Assembly (NCBI GenBank): GCA_029207755.1
Contig: JARCOQ010000001.1
Span: 91,189,637-91,253,636, forward strand
Reading direction: 5' to 3'
DNA: 64,000 nt
Source: Chamaea fasciata
Taxonomy: Eukaryota > Chordata > Aves > Passeriformes > Sylviidae
In this document: positions 36,372 to 48,568 of the stretch, one piece after another
Numbering within the stretch: the stretch's first letter is position 1
How the letters are laid out: each line of letters starts with the position of its first letter
Made by a program: the position numbers and the translations under genes
Notes under the pieces: generated by a model
What the model was told of the DNA's origin: nothing
The model's input: only the letters and a program-made list of their open reading frames with translations
The model's database searches: none

Positions 36372-36760
36372 TCTCTGAAACTGAATGCTCTTTGCTAGTA
36401 TAATTACCAGAATACTTCATTTATCTGTGATTATAAGAAACTGAAGTATTATCTAGGGAAGAAAATACTCCGTAACTTGAAAACAATTTATAGCAGCTCT
36501 CTTTTTAAAGATGTATGAAAATAAAATGCTGGGTGATGTGATGTCTGTATGGCTGAAGTTCAGCTGTAAAAGTAGAAGACCAGGAGATTTTTAGCAGGGC
36601 AAGCCCGAGGGCACCAATGAAATCATTCTTTAAATAGAAGAATATTTTTGCTATTGAGCCTTCCCAGCCTGACAGGTTTTTTCAGCTGCCACTGTGGTGA
36701 CTGTCAGGGGATGATGCTGCTCTCTGTCTTCCCAGTACCTGGTGCTGCAAGAGCCTCAGT

Positions 36761-36791
36761 CCCATCCCCCTCCCCCTCCCCCCCCCTCCCC
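36761..36791 (-). other. C-run array: potential G-quadruplex on the minus strand
   Basis: Five C-runs of 3, 5, 5, 9 and 4 bases are separated by one or two bases. The minus strand therefore carries five G-runs with very short loops, which fits the standard quadruplex pattern with margin. No gene start is adjacent. Confidence 0.8.
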
Positions 36792-36919
36792 TGGCATTCA
36801 GAGGGACTGTTTGCACTACCCTCAGCACTGCACTCACTCTACCATGTCAGATTGCACTTTCCTTTGGGGGCATGAGAGCAAATCTCCACCTTTGTGCCAG
36901 GTTGTGAAAGCAATTGTAA

Positions 36920-36951
36920 AATAAATGTTAAATGAAAAAAAAAAAAAAAAA
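36920..36951 (+). repeat. AATAAA followed by an A17 run
   Basis: An AATAAA hexamer at 36920-36925 lies ten bases before 17 uninterrupted A residues, then GAAAAAAGAAGG. The layout resembles the end of a retroposed polyadenylated transcript, but no source gene is recognisable upstream. Confidence 0.5.
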
Positions 36952-38829
36952 GAAAAAAGAAGGAAGTGTTGCCTAAGTGCATACTGAGATCAATAAAATA
37001 TGCAAGAATGGACTCCTGCTGTTCAGGGCTGCAGCAGTCTCTAACCTAGAGCAGGGAGTCCTGGAGGAGCACGTCAGGGCTGCTCTAAGTGACAGCTGAT
37101 AGGAATCCTACATTAATGCAACAGGTAGGGCTCATATGTTTGCACCCAGAGGTCTCATGTTCAGGTGCCAGCTATGAGGGTACTCTCAGGAGGCTTCTGT
37201 CTGAAAAGCCAGTGATTAAAAAAAGAAACAGTAATAAAGAAAATTCTAGCAAATATGGTTTTATGTCTGGGTTAAATTCTTCCAGCAATGGGTCATTTCT
37301 TGTTTTGCAGAAGAGGTTCTATCCCCTTTTCTTCCCAACAAGGAGATAATCAATTACAGACCTGGTGAAAAATGAAGGCAGTGACCATTTTTCTTCTGCT
37401 GGGAACAGAGAGATGCTTCCATACAAATCAAAGACAAATGAGATGAATTTATGAATCATTTCTTTCTATAAAGAAAACCTCAGCTTATACTGCTGAAACC
37501 AATAACAACATGGTGGGTTTTTATAATTTCTCTCTTCTACCAATAAAAAGGGAGCACTAATATGCATGTGAGTAATATATTATGAAAACTATGACAAATA
37601 TATTGTGTTTACCTGTTAGATCAACCTCTGTTCCTGCTATCTCCCTGGTTCTCTCTTTCATTACAGAAAATAAGAAAGAAAAAAAAAAAAAAAAAGTACA
37701 GGAATAATCATCACACTATTATAGCTGCTTCCTTGTCATCTTTGTTGGGAAGGATCGCCTAGGTCCCAAACCTTGATACTCTGTGAATGGCATGTTCCAG
37801 AATTAAGACACCACTAGAAATTTCTAAGGATGAAAGTATTTGATTTAAAGCAAAGGAATATAGGAATATTTGTGGCTCACAGGAGTCTTTGTGTTAAAAA
37901 CATTTGTGTCAGTGATTTGAAATCTGAAGTGTTTTGTCCTTGTCCTTCCTCTGTATGTTTATATGCTGGAAGGGAAACCAGGACTGAAAAGCAAAGTGGC
38001 CTCTGATATGACAGCTTTCCTAAAGGGTGTCAGGAGAGGTGTTCTGAGAGATCTGGTGCCAGTTTGTCTTGTTTGAGGAGGAAGGAACAGGACCTACAAA
38101 CATTAAAACAATTTGTGCAAAAGGAACCAGAGATTTTGGGAGACAGAAATGCAGCAGCTCTCCCACTGAGGTCAAATACTTTGAGGATGCAGTTTGGATG
38201 GTGGTCCCACTTTCACCAGCAGTTAAGGCTTTTTGTTTTACAGCTTTTTGTTTTAGCACCAGCTTGCACAACTTCAATGAAGTGCTTTACTGTGAAAGCC
38301 TGTCACCTCTATCTCACAGGTACTGTAATGTGGCCAGGTGTGATCTGCCACTACCATGTTATTAATGGCATTATTAACTGGTTACATCCAGGAAATTATG
38401 TTTGTCCCAGTGCACTGCCTTGGGAAGTGAATCAATCTCTATCTTTAGACCCCTTCAGAAAGCCAGTTATCCCGGCTCCAGAAGTATGATTCTTTTTTCA
38501 GCTCTTTCCGATACTCTTCCCAAGAAGATCTGGAGTGCCTACTTTATTTTGCACTCATTTGGAGCAGCATGGAAGCCTGTCTGAATTTTCACACTGTCCT
38601 TCAAAGGAAGCGGCTGTGTCTTCACACTCTCCTGTTAGGAAAAAAAAAATTCTCTTGCCTTTAAGTCACAGCTTGAAAATTCTTGTATCTTCAGAGATAT
38701 CATCAATATTTCTCAATAATTTGATTCATATAATTTTTGATTCCAGAACTGGAAATGCCTAAGTCTTGAAAAACAATTCCTTTTCTGATCTGGAAACATC
38801 TTAGAAGAAAATATGCTGAGAGAAGGACA

Positions 38830-39060
38830 ATGAGTACCATTCTTTTATCTTGTTTGTTTCGTGTCAAGTCTTCTATTAATCGTCATCAATACAGTATAGC
38901 AGAAATATTTACTACAGCAGAAGACTATGAATTTAGTGGAAAATGTCTTTCTAAAATTTTATGCCTCACTTTACTCTGCGATTTTTCTCCGATATGCACA
39001 TTCTCTATCACATTGCTACGTCATAGGAAGGCCAAGGAATGCGTAAGGAAAAGAAAAGAA
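38830..39060. promoter_or_regulatory. Candidate conserved AT-rich block
   Basis: Contains a forkhead-like TGTTTGTTTCG, ATTAATCGTCATCAAT (38875-38890), and a CRE half-site TACGTCA (39017-39023), with several CpGs in AT-rich unique DNA. The 82-codon frame at 38830-39078 has no domain. Function is inferred from texture. Confidence 0.32.
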
Positions 39061-42000
39061 ATAAAAAGAGAGAGATGAAGCAACCTGCAATGCTCTTCAG
39101 TGGTGTTTGTGCTGTTTGGATCTGTGCATAGGCCCAGGAACATTGGCACTGGTAGCCTGGTGAGTGAGTGCTCAACAGTTACAGGGGAAATTTACAGCAC
39201 AGCCATGATGAAGACCAGGCTGCAGCAGAGGGTTTGGTGAGGAAACACCACTGGTGTTTTCCCTAAGTGTGTTGTTTTTTGGTAATCCCTCACACTTCAC
39301 GAGAGAGAGGGGAATGTTGATGTTAGAAGAGAATGGATTTGCCTGACCCAGTGCAAACCTGAATTCACTAGATGCCGACACAACTTTGCAAATCGGAATA
39401 CTTCAGGTATTCTTATCTTCAGATAAGAGTTAGAAGGAGACTTTCTTTTTTTTATTTGTCCACTGCTGCCTAAAACCTAATACCAAGAAAGTAATTTCAG
39501 CAATTGATTTTTTTATAATTCCTACACAAGCGTTTTTTTGTGGTCTGGATTTTCTTCTGCATTTCCCATTTTCGTGGGTCTTGGTCTGTTATATAATGGC
39601 AAAATCAAGCTAAGGAAAAAGGCAATGTTTCTGTGTTCTGCATTTGAATAAAATTAAGGTCATGGCAGAAAAGCAGATGAGACTTAGGGAACACATAGAT
39701 CATCTGAAAATATTGAGAGAAGTCATCACTGCAAATGTTTGAAGCATGAAAAGTCATAGAATATTTTTATATGGGTGGCTTATTTGTCTTCCAGATTCCA
39801 GATTTCTGGTTCTTGTGTCTAGCCTTTTTGCTTATGACAAAATCTTTTTTGCTTTGGATATGTATAGTGATCCATCTGGCTGAACCAAAGCCAAATGAAG
39901 TCAACAGGACTATGTATTTCCATTAATTTCAATCTGTAAAAGGCTATATTTATATCATATTCAAAAGTTTGGAATCTGATCTTCTGTATTAGCAATGCAA
40001 AAAAAAAAAGTGCTTCTGTGCCTATATTCCACTTATTCTTCAAGAAACTCTTTTAGTTGTATTATTATTCAGGAAAAAAAAAGGAGATCTCTGCTCTTTG
40101 GTGTAAGATGCTTTTTATGAGATCACTGCTACGCCTGGGTGTCAAGAAAACTGCAGGCATATTTTCTGTTATAGAAGCTTAAAGAAATAGAAATAAGCAT
40201 TAAAAAATGATCTGACTGGATTAGTTAATTACAAGGAATGTCAATAATTTTCTCCAACATACAGCTTGATGTAATCTCTCAGATCCAAAGAGGATCATGG
40301 AGTTTCAGAATAAGATAGTTTTTGGGTTTGCCCCATTCTTCCCATGCTTGCTGGTAGAACTAAATGCAGAAGGATAGAAAGAGTGGGAGGGGGAAAGTCA
40401 CCTCTGGGAAGCACTTTTTGGCAAAGTGTGAAGTGCCAGGAAAATGTACTTGTAAGATTAAATCCTGAAGGATTTGCACCCCTAATCTATCTAAATTACA
40501 GAGGAACGTTCAGACTGTGAGGGAGCTAATTGTGTCTCAGCCTATGAATTTCTCATGTTCCCACTGCTACCAGTAATCACATATGCAGACAGTAGTTTTA
40601 TTATGACTACAGTTGATCCTCTGTTCATATCTGGGCTTTGTCATTCATTTGCAAAATAGCAGCCTGAGGCATCCTCCATGCTTTACTGTAAAATGCTTGA
40701 AATGAGTACCCTTTTTTCCATTCAAGAAGGAAAACAGGCAAAGAGGAGGAGAAGAAATGGAACGAGATGTTCAGTTTCTCTCCATTACCATTTGTAGTTA
40801 GAAGTTTGGCTCTTCCCCTATTTAGCAAAAGGAGAGCTACCATGAAGGGAAAGAAGAGATACTTGTTCAGTCTGGTCTATGTCCTATGAAAATATGTGAC
40901 TGGATTAACTCTTCCTGATTATAGTCTATGCAGAGATACAGCTACTTGCCTTTCTAACCAGTCAGACTGGCCACAGTTCCTACAGAAATACATCTTCTGC
41001 CCTGTCATAATTATGGGAAATTAGTCACTAAACACTAAAAATATTACAGCTTAGAAACCCCTTATTAAAAAGGCTACCTATTCCAAAATGGCAATTTCTT
41101 TGTCATTGTGACAGACACCACATGGCTGCTTCCTCTAACAAAACTAACACCATGACTTGACCTTTTGGACCACGCTGACTTAGCAAAGCTAGGTACCCCC
41201 TCACTAGCTATGGTGTGATGTTACCTCTGTGGATTTTAGCATGTGCCTGCTTAGATTTTCATTTCTTTGTGTCCATCAGGGCTTCTCTTACAGCAACCCA
41301 GTGGAAAACAAGTCGTGTCACAAGAGTTTATTTCCTGAAGGTCTTCGTGAAATCAGTGAGAACTGAAGGTAAACTTGTGCCTTCAATATCCAGTCATAAG
41401 GAGCTGCTATTTAGCACCCAGTTCTGCCATCCTGATCCCTGTGTTATCTTCCTTTGCTAAGCCTTCTCATTAATTCCTGAGAGCCTAGTCTAATATGCAC
41501 TCAGTGCAAGTAATGATGGCAGAGCTAACTTAAGACAGAAGATGACTGCAAATGAAGGAGTAAGAGAGACTGAGATAGAAAAATAGAGAAGAAATTGAGT
41601 TTTGCTGTGGGCATTGGTGCAGTCACTCTATTGCAGTAAAGAAAACCCCGGGGTCTCACCACTGTGCTTAAGCAAGACCCCAGAGATGAGAATTAACTAT
41701 TTAGTGGGGGTGGCTGTGAGCAGCAAACCCCATCCCATTTGATCTTTATTGTCTGTATGGGATATTTCAGGCAGAGAAGCCAAAGAGAGCAGGTTCTGCT
41801 GGTGGTGCTTCAGTGCCCAGGTGAAGGGTAACCCAGATATTCCAGGCAGATTGGATGTGTGTGGGGCTGAACTTTGAGCTCTTGGTCTCCTGCTTGCCCG
41901 AACTCCCTGGGCTGCTGAAGGCTTATTGTCTCTGATCTGTCAGGATCCTTGCTGAAAGCTGTTTCTCCTTCTGCTGCTGAAGCACTGCCACACAGAGGGA

Positions 42001-42899
42001 TCATCAAGACATGTCCTGAGGCGAGTGAGATATTGCTGGGGAAGGCCTTGGATTTCAATCTCATTCCTGTGTTATGAATGCAACTTATTTTCTGCAGAAG
42101 ATTTTGGAAAGTAGATCAGGCTGTTCTTTAAAAAGAGCTATTACAAGGCTAAAATAATTCCAGCAAAGAAGATTGTAACATCACTCAGTGAAAAGGGATC
42201 CTTACCAGACTCTCAATTGCAACCTGCAGCTTCACTAAAAGCAATGGAGCAGTGTAGGCATAAGAAATGAACAGTGCTGTCCATTTAACTTCTGAGGCTG
42301 GCAGGAGCTGAGGCAAAGATTTACAGTTGTTGATATAAAGTGTCAAAGATTTGGATTAGACCCCTTGCTTTTTTTTTTCCACTGGGATGCTTCGGAAGCT
42401 GGTCGTGACTTTTCTATGCTCAGTGATACTTTACCCAAAAAAGACCAAAGATCCAGCCAATGTCAGAGCAGCTGTGAGCTGCATGGAGCCAGACAGAAAT
42501 TCTCCCCCTTTATCTTAACCTTTATCCATTTGGGGACTTTCCTCTTTGAAGAGGAATATCTTGCTATTCCACTTGCTATATGCTGATAAAGCTATGAATT
42601 GACTCGTTTGCTCTGAATTTTCAACAGTTCTGTTCTTTTAAAGATCATCTTTCTTCTTTCCCTTCTGCTCCTGCTTCCCCCAAAGTCCCCTAGCCATGAT
42701 GAAATAGCATTGGGCATGACCCAGGGAGAGAGGAGCGGTGTTGAAGTGTCTGTGCTTTGTGGCTTTCCTGTTCTTTCATTTGGCATTGAACTATCCATGC
42801 AAGAAGGGAATTAAAATTATGTGAACTTCTTTTTCCTCCTCAAAGTTTCCCTTCCTGAACTCCTCAGAACAACTTTAGGTCTTTGCTCGAATAATCTCC
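39061..42899. other. Non-coding unique sequence, no gene seen
   Basis: No supported gene, repeat element or CpG cluster in about 3.8 kb. Frames are all under 90 codons and without domains. A small inverted pair, GGGGTCT/AGACCCC, lies near 41651-41683. Confidence 0.7.
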
Positions 42900-43360
42900 C
42901 TCAGGACAAAGCCTATGGGTTGTGTAAGACCGAGCATTGCAGAACTGCAGCATGCGTTGAAAATCATCCTAGCACACACTTGGGGGCAGTTGTGTTTTTC
43001 TGTGATTCAGTCAAGCAGCTCTCTAAATTACAAATCCTTATCTTTGATTCTAATGGCTAGCAGGATGGCTAACGTGACAATTTGGGTGATAGTTACCAAT
43101 TGTGTCCCTCTGTGGAAGCTGGATAGTTACCATCCCTGTGTACCTGCAAGAGCAATTGCCTTTGCTTTTTTCCCTGCAATGTTCATGAACTGCTGTCAGA
43201 TACAGGGAAACACGCTCATTGTAAAAGCCAAACGTGCAAACAGTTTGAGTGTAGTAAAAGTGCTTATGATTTTGTACAAGCCGAAAACAAAATCAGCCTG
43301 TGACTTAGAACGAATTTTAATACAAAGCATACATGTTTGCTAATAGCATAAACTGAAAGC
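42900..43360. promoter_or_regulatory. Candidate conserved non-coding block
   Basis: Unique sequence with retained CpGs (ACCGAG, TGCGTTG, AACGTG, ACACGC, AAACGTG, GCCGAAA, GAACGAA) and AT-rich motif-like strings. A 142-codon plus-strand frame (42915-43343) almost coincides with the block. It has no recognisable domain and no codon pattern that convinces me, but because frame and block coincide, a real exon cannot be fully excluded. Confidence 0.33.
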
Positions 43361-43859
43361 CATCAAAGAAAAAAAAAATAAACAAAGGACTAAAAGAAAC
43401 TCAGAAGAGGCAAAGAGAACAAAATTTGTCTCCTTGTACTCCACAAGCCTCACTCTTGCTGCCGATAACCTTGCTGCCTTGGCAGGACGATGCTGGGAGC
43501 TGCTGTCTGACGGGGTACCCCTGGCTGCCCCCTCTTCCTGGGCATGGTGGCAACCTGCTGGGTGCTGTGTTCTGCCCTCCTCAGTGGTGGCAACGGAAGG
43601 AAACTTTACAGAGAGAGGCTGGCTTTAGTCAAGAGCTGATCCTGTCTGCCTGCTCGCCTGCCACCATATCAGCTGGTGCTTTGTGTGGAGAAGAACTACC
43701 CCGGGTGTGGTAGGAAATATCCTGCAGGCTGTTTCTATGTTGCATCACACCTCCTCCTACTTTTTTGAATTCAGCAGAGGGGCAGGGGTTATAAACTGGC
43801 AAAAAGCATTGGCCCCTTGTGTCTGTGCCTAGTCTGCTCAAGTTAATTCATTTTTTGGC
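43361..43859. other. GC-richer non-coding sequence
   Basis: About 500 bases of locally GC-richer DNA with frames of 64-95 codons on both strands and no domain. It is not dense enough in CpG to call an island. Confidence 0.65.
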
Positions 43860-44310
43860 TCATTACATTTTCTGCCCCATTGCTAATTGCCTCTTGGGCT
43901 CTACTCATTGCCAGGGTTTTCTGACCATCAAAACATTACTAAACAAATGAACTAAATAAAATAAGCCTTCTTTAAGAGCCTTCCACCAGCCCTCCCCTTG
44001 TGTTAATATTCCAACGGCGCCCAACAGGTAGGCGTCTGCACTCATGTTATCTGTATTAATTAGACTGTAATACCCTTGGCACAAGACAAGGACAGGGAGG
44101 CAAGAGAGTCTCTCCTGCAGCTCTCTGATAATTTATACCAACTGAAAGCTTGCTGCAATGTCTTTCTCTAGTGCCACATGTACCAATAGTGATGCATAAA
44201 TAAGATTAATTTCTATTAGGCGTTTTCCCTTCCTTCCAACTAATTAGCCCCTTCTCCATAATATCTGAGCTCTTCACAATGTTTAATGAGCATTTTGCAG
44301 CAAATTCCTG
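43860..44310. promoter_or_regulatory. Candidate conserved enhancer block with palindromic CTAATTAG
   Basis: Contains TTAATTAG (44056-44063), the perfect palindrome CTAATTAG (44240-44247), AGATTAATTT and TAATTTAT cores, plus a local CpG group (AACGGCGCCC, GGCGTCTG) in otherwise CpG-poor unique DNA. There are no repeats and no long frame. Dense homeodomain cores in a unique block are typical of developmental enhancers. Conservation was not tested. Confidence 0.45.
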
Positions 44311-44639
44311 AGGCAGAAGTACTTTTATCCCCAGACAGATCGGCTGGGTCACTCATGGCTGTAGAAGTTTCTGAAACATGAACTTCAACTTTCTCAAGGT
44401 CTAGATTAGTACTCAAACCACTGAACTCTCCTGCCTAGCAACTATGTCTAGTAGTTGTTTACTGCTAAGTGACTTTTCAGCTGTCAGGTTTTATACCTGA
44501 AGGATTTGGGCATGTTCAGCGTAAGATACAAGTATGCAATCTGTCCTTTGTATTGGGTTTCCCATCATTGCCGCATCAGCATTTCTTGAAATCAGAGGGA
44601 ACAGGAGGGTAAACACGGCTGACTCGAGGGATAAGCTTG
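44311..44639. other. Non-coding unique sequence between candidate blocks
   Basis: No frame, repeat or motif cluster stands out here. Confidence 0.65.
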
Positions 44640-44930
44640 CCATGTCTTTCATTATGGCTGATTATTAATATAATCAGTTTAGTAGCAAAAGTACTACAGC
44701 GAATTACTTAACCTTGGGCCTTGCTTGACCAGGCTCTGAAGGATCTTCATTCCATGTTCATGTTGCTGTAACAGCAGGGCAGGTTTCACCATGCAGCCAG
44801 TAATACTGTGGTAACAAAAGAAGCACCAAAAGTGGGTTTGCTCATTACTGCCTGAATCCATGTTGTCAGCCAAGGGCTGCATCCTACACTGATAAGCATC
44901 TTCTCTTAGCAAGATAGCTTAGCAACAGGA
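44640..44930. promoter_or_regulatory. Candidate regulatory block with inverted homeodomain pair
   Basis: At 44658-44677 CTGATTAT and ATAATCAG form perfect 8-base inverted arms around TAAT, giving two opposed ATTA-type cores. Unique sequence with further ATTAC and GATAAG/GATAG cores follows. Function is inferred. Confidence 0.33.
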
Positions 44931-45499
44931 GTTGTCCCTGCTGCTCACCTCACTCCCCTCCTCACAGTCACCCTGGTGGCCTGTCTCCTGCAGCCCCTGC
45001 AGAGCCGTATCCCTCTTCCTCAGCAGCAGGAGCAGCTGGTAGCTTCAGGCATGCCTTTGGCAACACCCATCTTATGCCTCTTGTGGTGCCAGGAAGAATG
45101 TGGCACCTACAGCCTGCATCACACTTTTTGAAGCACCTGCAGCTGCGCATCCAGAGTGGGAGTGAGGGATGGTGCTGGGGCCCTGTCCCAAGAGCTGAGG
45201 ATGGGTGGGCAGGCTTCAGGGGGAGGGCAGCTCACCAGAGCTGAGGTGCACTGGAGCCTTGAGGCTCTGCACAGGAGGCCCAAGGTTCAGCCTTGGATGT
45301 GGGTTTCTTCAGAGTAGGGCTTTGTGTCCCTGCTGTACTGTTAGCATTGTGTTTTGAGCCACTTTGGGAACTTGCACACTTGCCAAGGTCTTTGCTTTAC
45401 CACATTCTTTTGGTTAATAGAAATATTTAGCTGAAGCATGAAGGCATTGTATTTCCAAAAGGAAAACACACAGAAAAAGGTCCGATCGTTTTTTTTTTT
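44931..45499. other. GC-richer then T-rich non-coding sequence
   Basis: 44940-45330 is locally GC-rich with few CpGs. A short minus-strand frame (44968-45150) lacks a domain. The stretch ends in a T13 run at 45489-45501. Confidence 0.65.
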
Positions 45500-46170
45500 T
45501 TCTTTGGGCCTGATTGTCTCTGCTTGTTTATGGCTGCCACTAATTTGCTCGTTTGCTTGCTGGAAAATAGCTAATTAAAACCCACTTCAGCTAACAAGCT
45601 GACTGGGACCATGCAAATGTCACTCTCTGCTGTCTGCTATTTTCGTTTATACTTTACATTATTAGTGTTGTTTTTCCTCCCTCCATAGTAATAAACGCGA
45701 GGATAGATTTAGTACCCTCTTCACAGGTGTGTGCTTGTACATCAGCACATCATCCCGAGAAAAGTGCTGCTGTTTTACTGCACTTCAGTACTTTGAGTGT
45801 TATTACCCCTGACAGTTAATGGTTTCAGACTACACTGCTTGTTAGCACTAGATTCTGAACAGCTTCATCTATCTTTTTGTTTTTACACTGACTGGTCACA
45901 TTAAGTATATGTGTCTGAGCTATTAGTCCCGTCTGTTCATTGCATGCATTTCATTTGCTGCGTTTTTTCGCTAAAATTAGTATGTATTGTCATCCATATA
46001 CTTCAACACATCGACTTTTGTTATAATTATGCTGTCATCATTTTGCTTCCACACACTTGCTAATTTATTGTAGCTAAATTAGACCTAATATTAGCAATTT
46101 TGCAGCTGTTCCCATAGACCACGCTCAGCCATATATTTGTACATTGTTTGGTAATTGGATTTGAGGGCTC
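45500..46170. promoter_or_regulatory. Strongest candidate conserved enhancer block
   Basis: About 670 bases of unique, repeat-free, AT-rich sequence with CTAATTAAAA (45571-45580), a perfect octamer ATGCAAAT (45611-45618), CTGACAG followed by TTAATGG (45809-45819, TALE and homeodomain cores), several GCTAATTT and CTAAATTAG strings, and retained CpGs (GCTCG, TTTCG, AACGCGAGG, TCCCGAG, TGCGTTTTTTCGC, ATCGAC, CACGC). No reading frame of note crosses it. This is the most enhancer-like stretch in the window by texture. Conservation was not tested and the target gene is unknown. Confidence 0.48.
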
Positions 46171-48008
46171 AGGAACGGACGATGGCACTCTTTAGAAACA
46201 AGGGAAAGATTTGAGGAAATGGGAGAAAAATATAAAGCACAAGCCCCAGAAGAGGCTTCAGGGGTAAATTTCCAGAGCCTAGCTTAAAAGGTTTTCACAA
46301 GGCCAAACAAATCAGAGAGTTAGTGTACCAGATCACAAAGTGTCCAAATGGCTTGTCGCATTCAGGCAGGGGATTAGTTATTCCCCCCAAACATGCTTTC
46401 TATTTGAACCAAGACTGGACCAAGAAAAATCCCTGGGGACTTATGCAGGGTCTTGGGAAAAAAATGGTTTTTACTGTAGTATGTTAGAAATCTCCAGGAA
46501 AGGTTCTCTGCATCAGGGTAGGCTTCTCTCAGAAGATTTCTTTTAATTCAACCATTAAAAGGCAAAAAAGGAGAAAGAAAAATGGTTTTGTTTAGAATGT
46601 GAGCTCTCCATCCCTGAGTTTTGACACAGCCACCTCTTGTTGTTATCCAGGCTCATTTCAGATATCAGTGCAAGCAGACAATAAAAGGGAAAATTGAAAA
46701 AAACCCCACCACCAACAAAAAAGAGTGCAAATGAAGAAAGCAGAATAGAGCTGTACAGCTCTTACTTATCCTTTCTGGGCATGAGTTCTTTTATTGCCAA
46801 GGGGGATGCAACTCTGGCAAAAGAAATTATGAGTGCCCAGCATTGAATCTTACATGGTCCTTTTGTATAAAACTATCTGACATGATAGGAAACAAAACTG
46901 TGAGGGAGACTGTTCAGACTGACGCTATAGAATCAGTTGAATTCCCAATCCGGCAGAAGATGTAGATGAAACTTAATCACTGAAGAGCATACCCTTAACC
47001 AAAATGGAGCTAAATCCTGTCTGCTCAGGATTCATCCACCTGCTTAATAAGAATATTATAACAAGATGCAGTGCTGCTGGCAGATGCACATGCAAGTTTA
47101 AAAATAAGACAGTGAAATTAACAACAAAAAAGAGAAGGGTATTTGATCAGCTCTCATCTATAACACAGAGTTCTTTCCAACTCACTACAAGCTGTTGCAG
47201 CAGGCTGCATTCTGCTCTGCTTCTCCCTTGGCCAGGGCTTAATTTCTGTTTGGAGAAGAATAGAGCAAAGTGACCTGCCAAAAAGTAAGACAGAATAGGC
47301 CAAGTCATGTATGAATCCAGGCCCTACAAATGTCTTGTGTAGGAAAGGAAATTGAAGGCAAAAAGCCAGGCCATTTAACACATTTTTAAATGATTTAAAC
47401 TCATACAAAATATTTAAAATAACCAACCCAATTTAAAACAACTCACTCCCCCCAAAAGCCCACTCATTAATAACCAAATGATTGCCAGATTATGTTCTCT
47501 TGTACTGACAAAGCCTTCATTATGCTTTCTTTCTTCCAAAATGTCAGGAAAATATATAGATAAGTCTTGCAGAAGCCTGCACAGTTACTGGACGCAGTGA
47601 TGGAGAAGTTGGTCTCTCGTCAGTTGTTTCCAGTCGATGCTGTGACCATGATCAGCATATCCTGTCGGGAACAGGGAAGTATCTGTTTTGCTCATTTGCT
47701 CTGCTTTGGGTTTTCCTGGGGTTAAATTTTTTTTATTTTTTCATTTCATGGTAAACTTTCCTCTAGCCAGTCGCCTCTTAGACTCCTTGACGTAGACACC
47801 CAACTAGGTCAACTTGTTGTTTGTGTTTGTTGTCAGCACATGTTGCAGGTCTCTCGTTTTGGTGTTGTTTCTCACTGTCTTTTTATTTTCACTCAGTGTG
47901 AGGTTGTCTCTCAAGTGGAGGTAGACAGTTGCAGTGATTCTCAGTTTTGATGAATATTGCTGAGCAGAGTAGAAATATGCATGCAAAGAGTGCTTGCAGC
48001 AGCAAATG

Positions 48009-48031
48009 GATATGATATATTGTATCATATC
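48009..48031. repeat. Perfect inverted repeat, 9-base arms, 5-base loop
   Basis: GATATGATA and TATCATATC flank TATTG. The AT-rich site could extrude as a cruciform. No associated gene. Confidence 0.92.
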
Positions 48032-48076
48032 ATACATTTCAAGGTGAGCTTAAAAAGAGGGGGCTTGCACATACAC

Positions 48077-48104
<28 letters not shown>
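48077..48104. repeat. Poly-T run (28)
   Basis: This uninterrupted T28 is the longest homopolymer in the window. On the minus strand it reads as A28, but no retroposed gene is recognisable next to it. Its length may be unstable or misassembled. Confidence 0.97.
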
Positions 48105-48107
<3 letters not shown>

Positions 48108-48542
48108 ACTTTACTGTACCATGTATTCTATCAAGCTGCTAAAGACCTACTAAAAGGGTACAAAATGAAGCCATTAGCAGAAACTTGTTTAAGATCTCCA
48201 CACACATATGTGCTCTTCAGGTAGCTGGCTGGGCAGTGCTGCGAGGCTCTTACTTGGACGTTGGAGCAATAAATGTCATGTCAGGGGCCAACTGTCTGTA
48301 ATCACAGTTAGCAGGTTGAACAGACTTGTGAAAATATTTTCTTTATGTGAAGGGAGACACTGCACACTTTGCCACAGCAGAAGTTGCTAAATCTAATGCA
48401 ATATGACAAGTCCTTTGGCAGCAAAAGCCACATTTAATAGACATGCTGCCTGTGAAATGGGAAAGAAACAAAAGCAGTTTTTCTGCAGAAATGTCACCTC
48501 TTGTTTTTTGTAGTATCTCACCTTGTCCTGCTACCACACCCC

Positions 48543-48568
48543 TTTTTTTTTTTTTTTTTTTTTTTTTT
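48543..48568. repeat. Poly-T run (26)
   Basis: Uninterrupted T26, 438 bases after the T28 run and in the same orientation. No recognisable body sequence links the two. Confidence 0.97.

Larger units (their letters stand above)
36284..38829. other. Non-coding unique sequence with C-run and A-run tracts
   Basis: No supported gene. The interval contains a 21-base inverted repeat (36351-36371), a C-run array (36761-36791), and two A17 homopolymers (36935-36951 and 37679-37695). The 141-codon plus-strand frame at 38064-38489 has no recognisable domain and overlaps a 98-codon frame in another phase. Confidence 0.7.
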
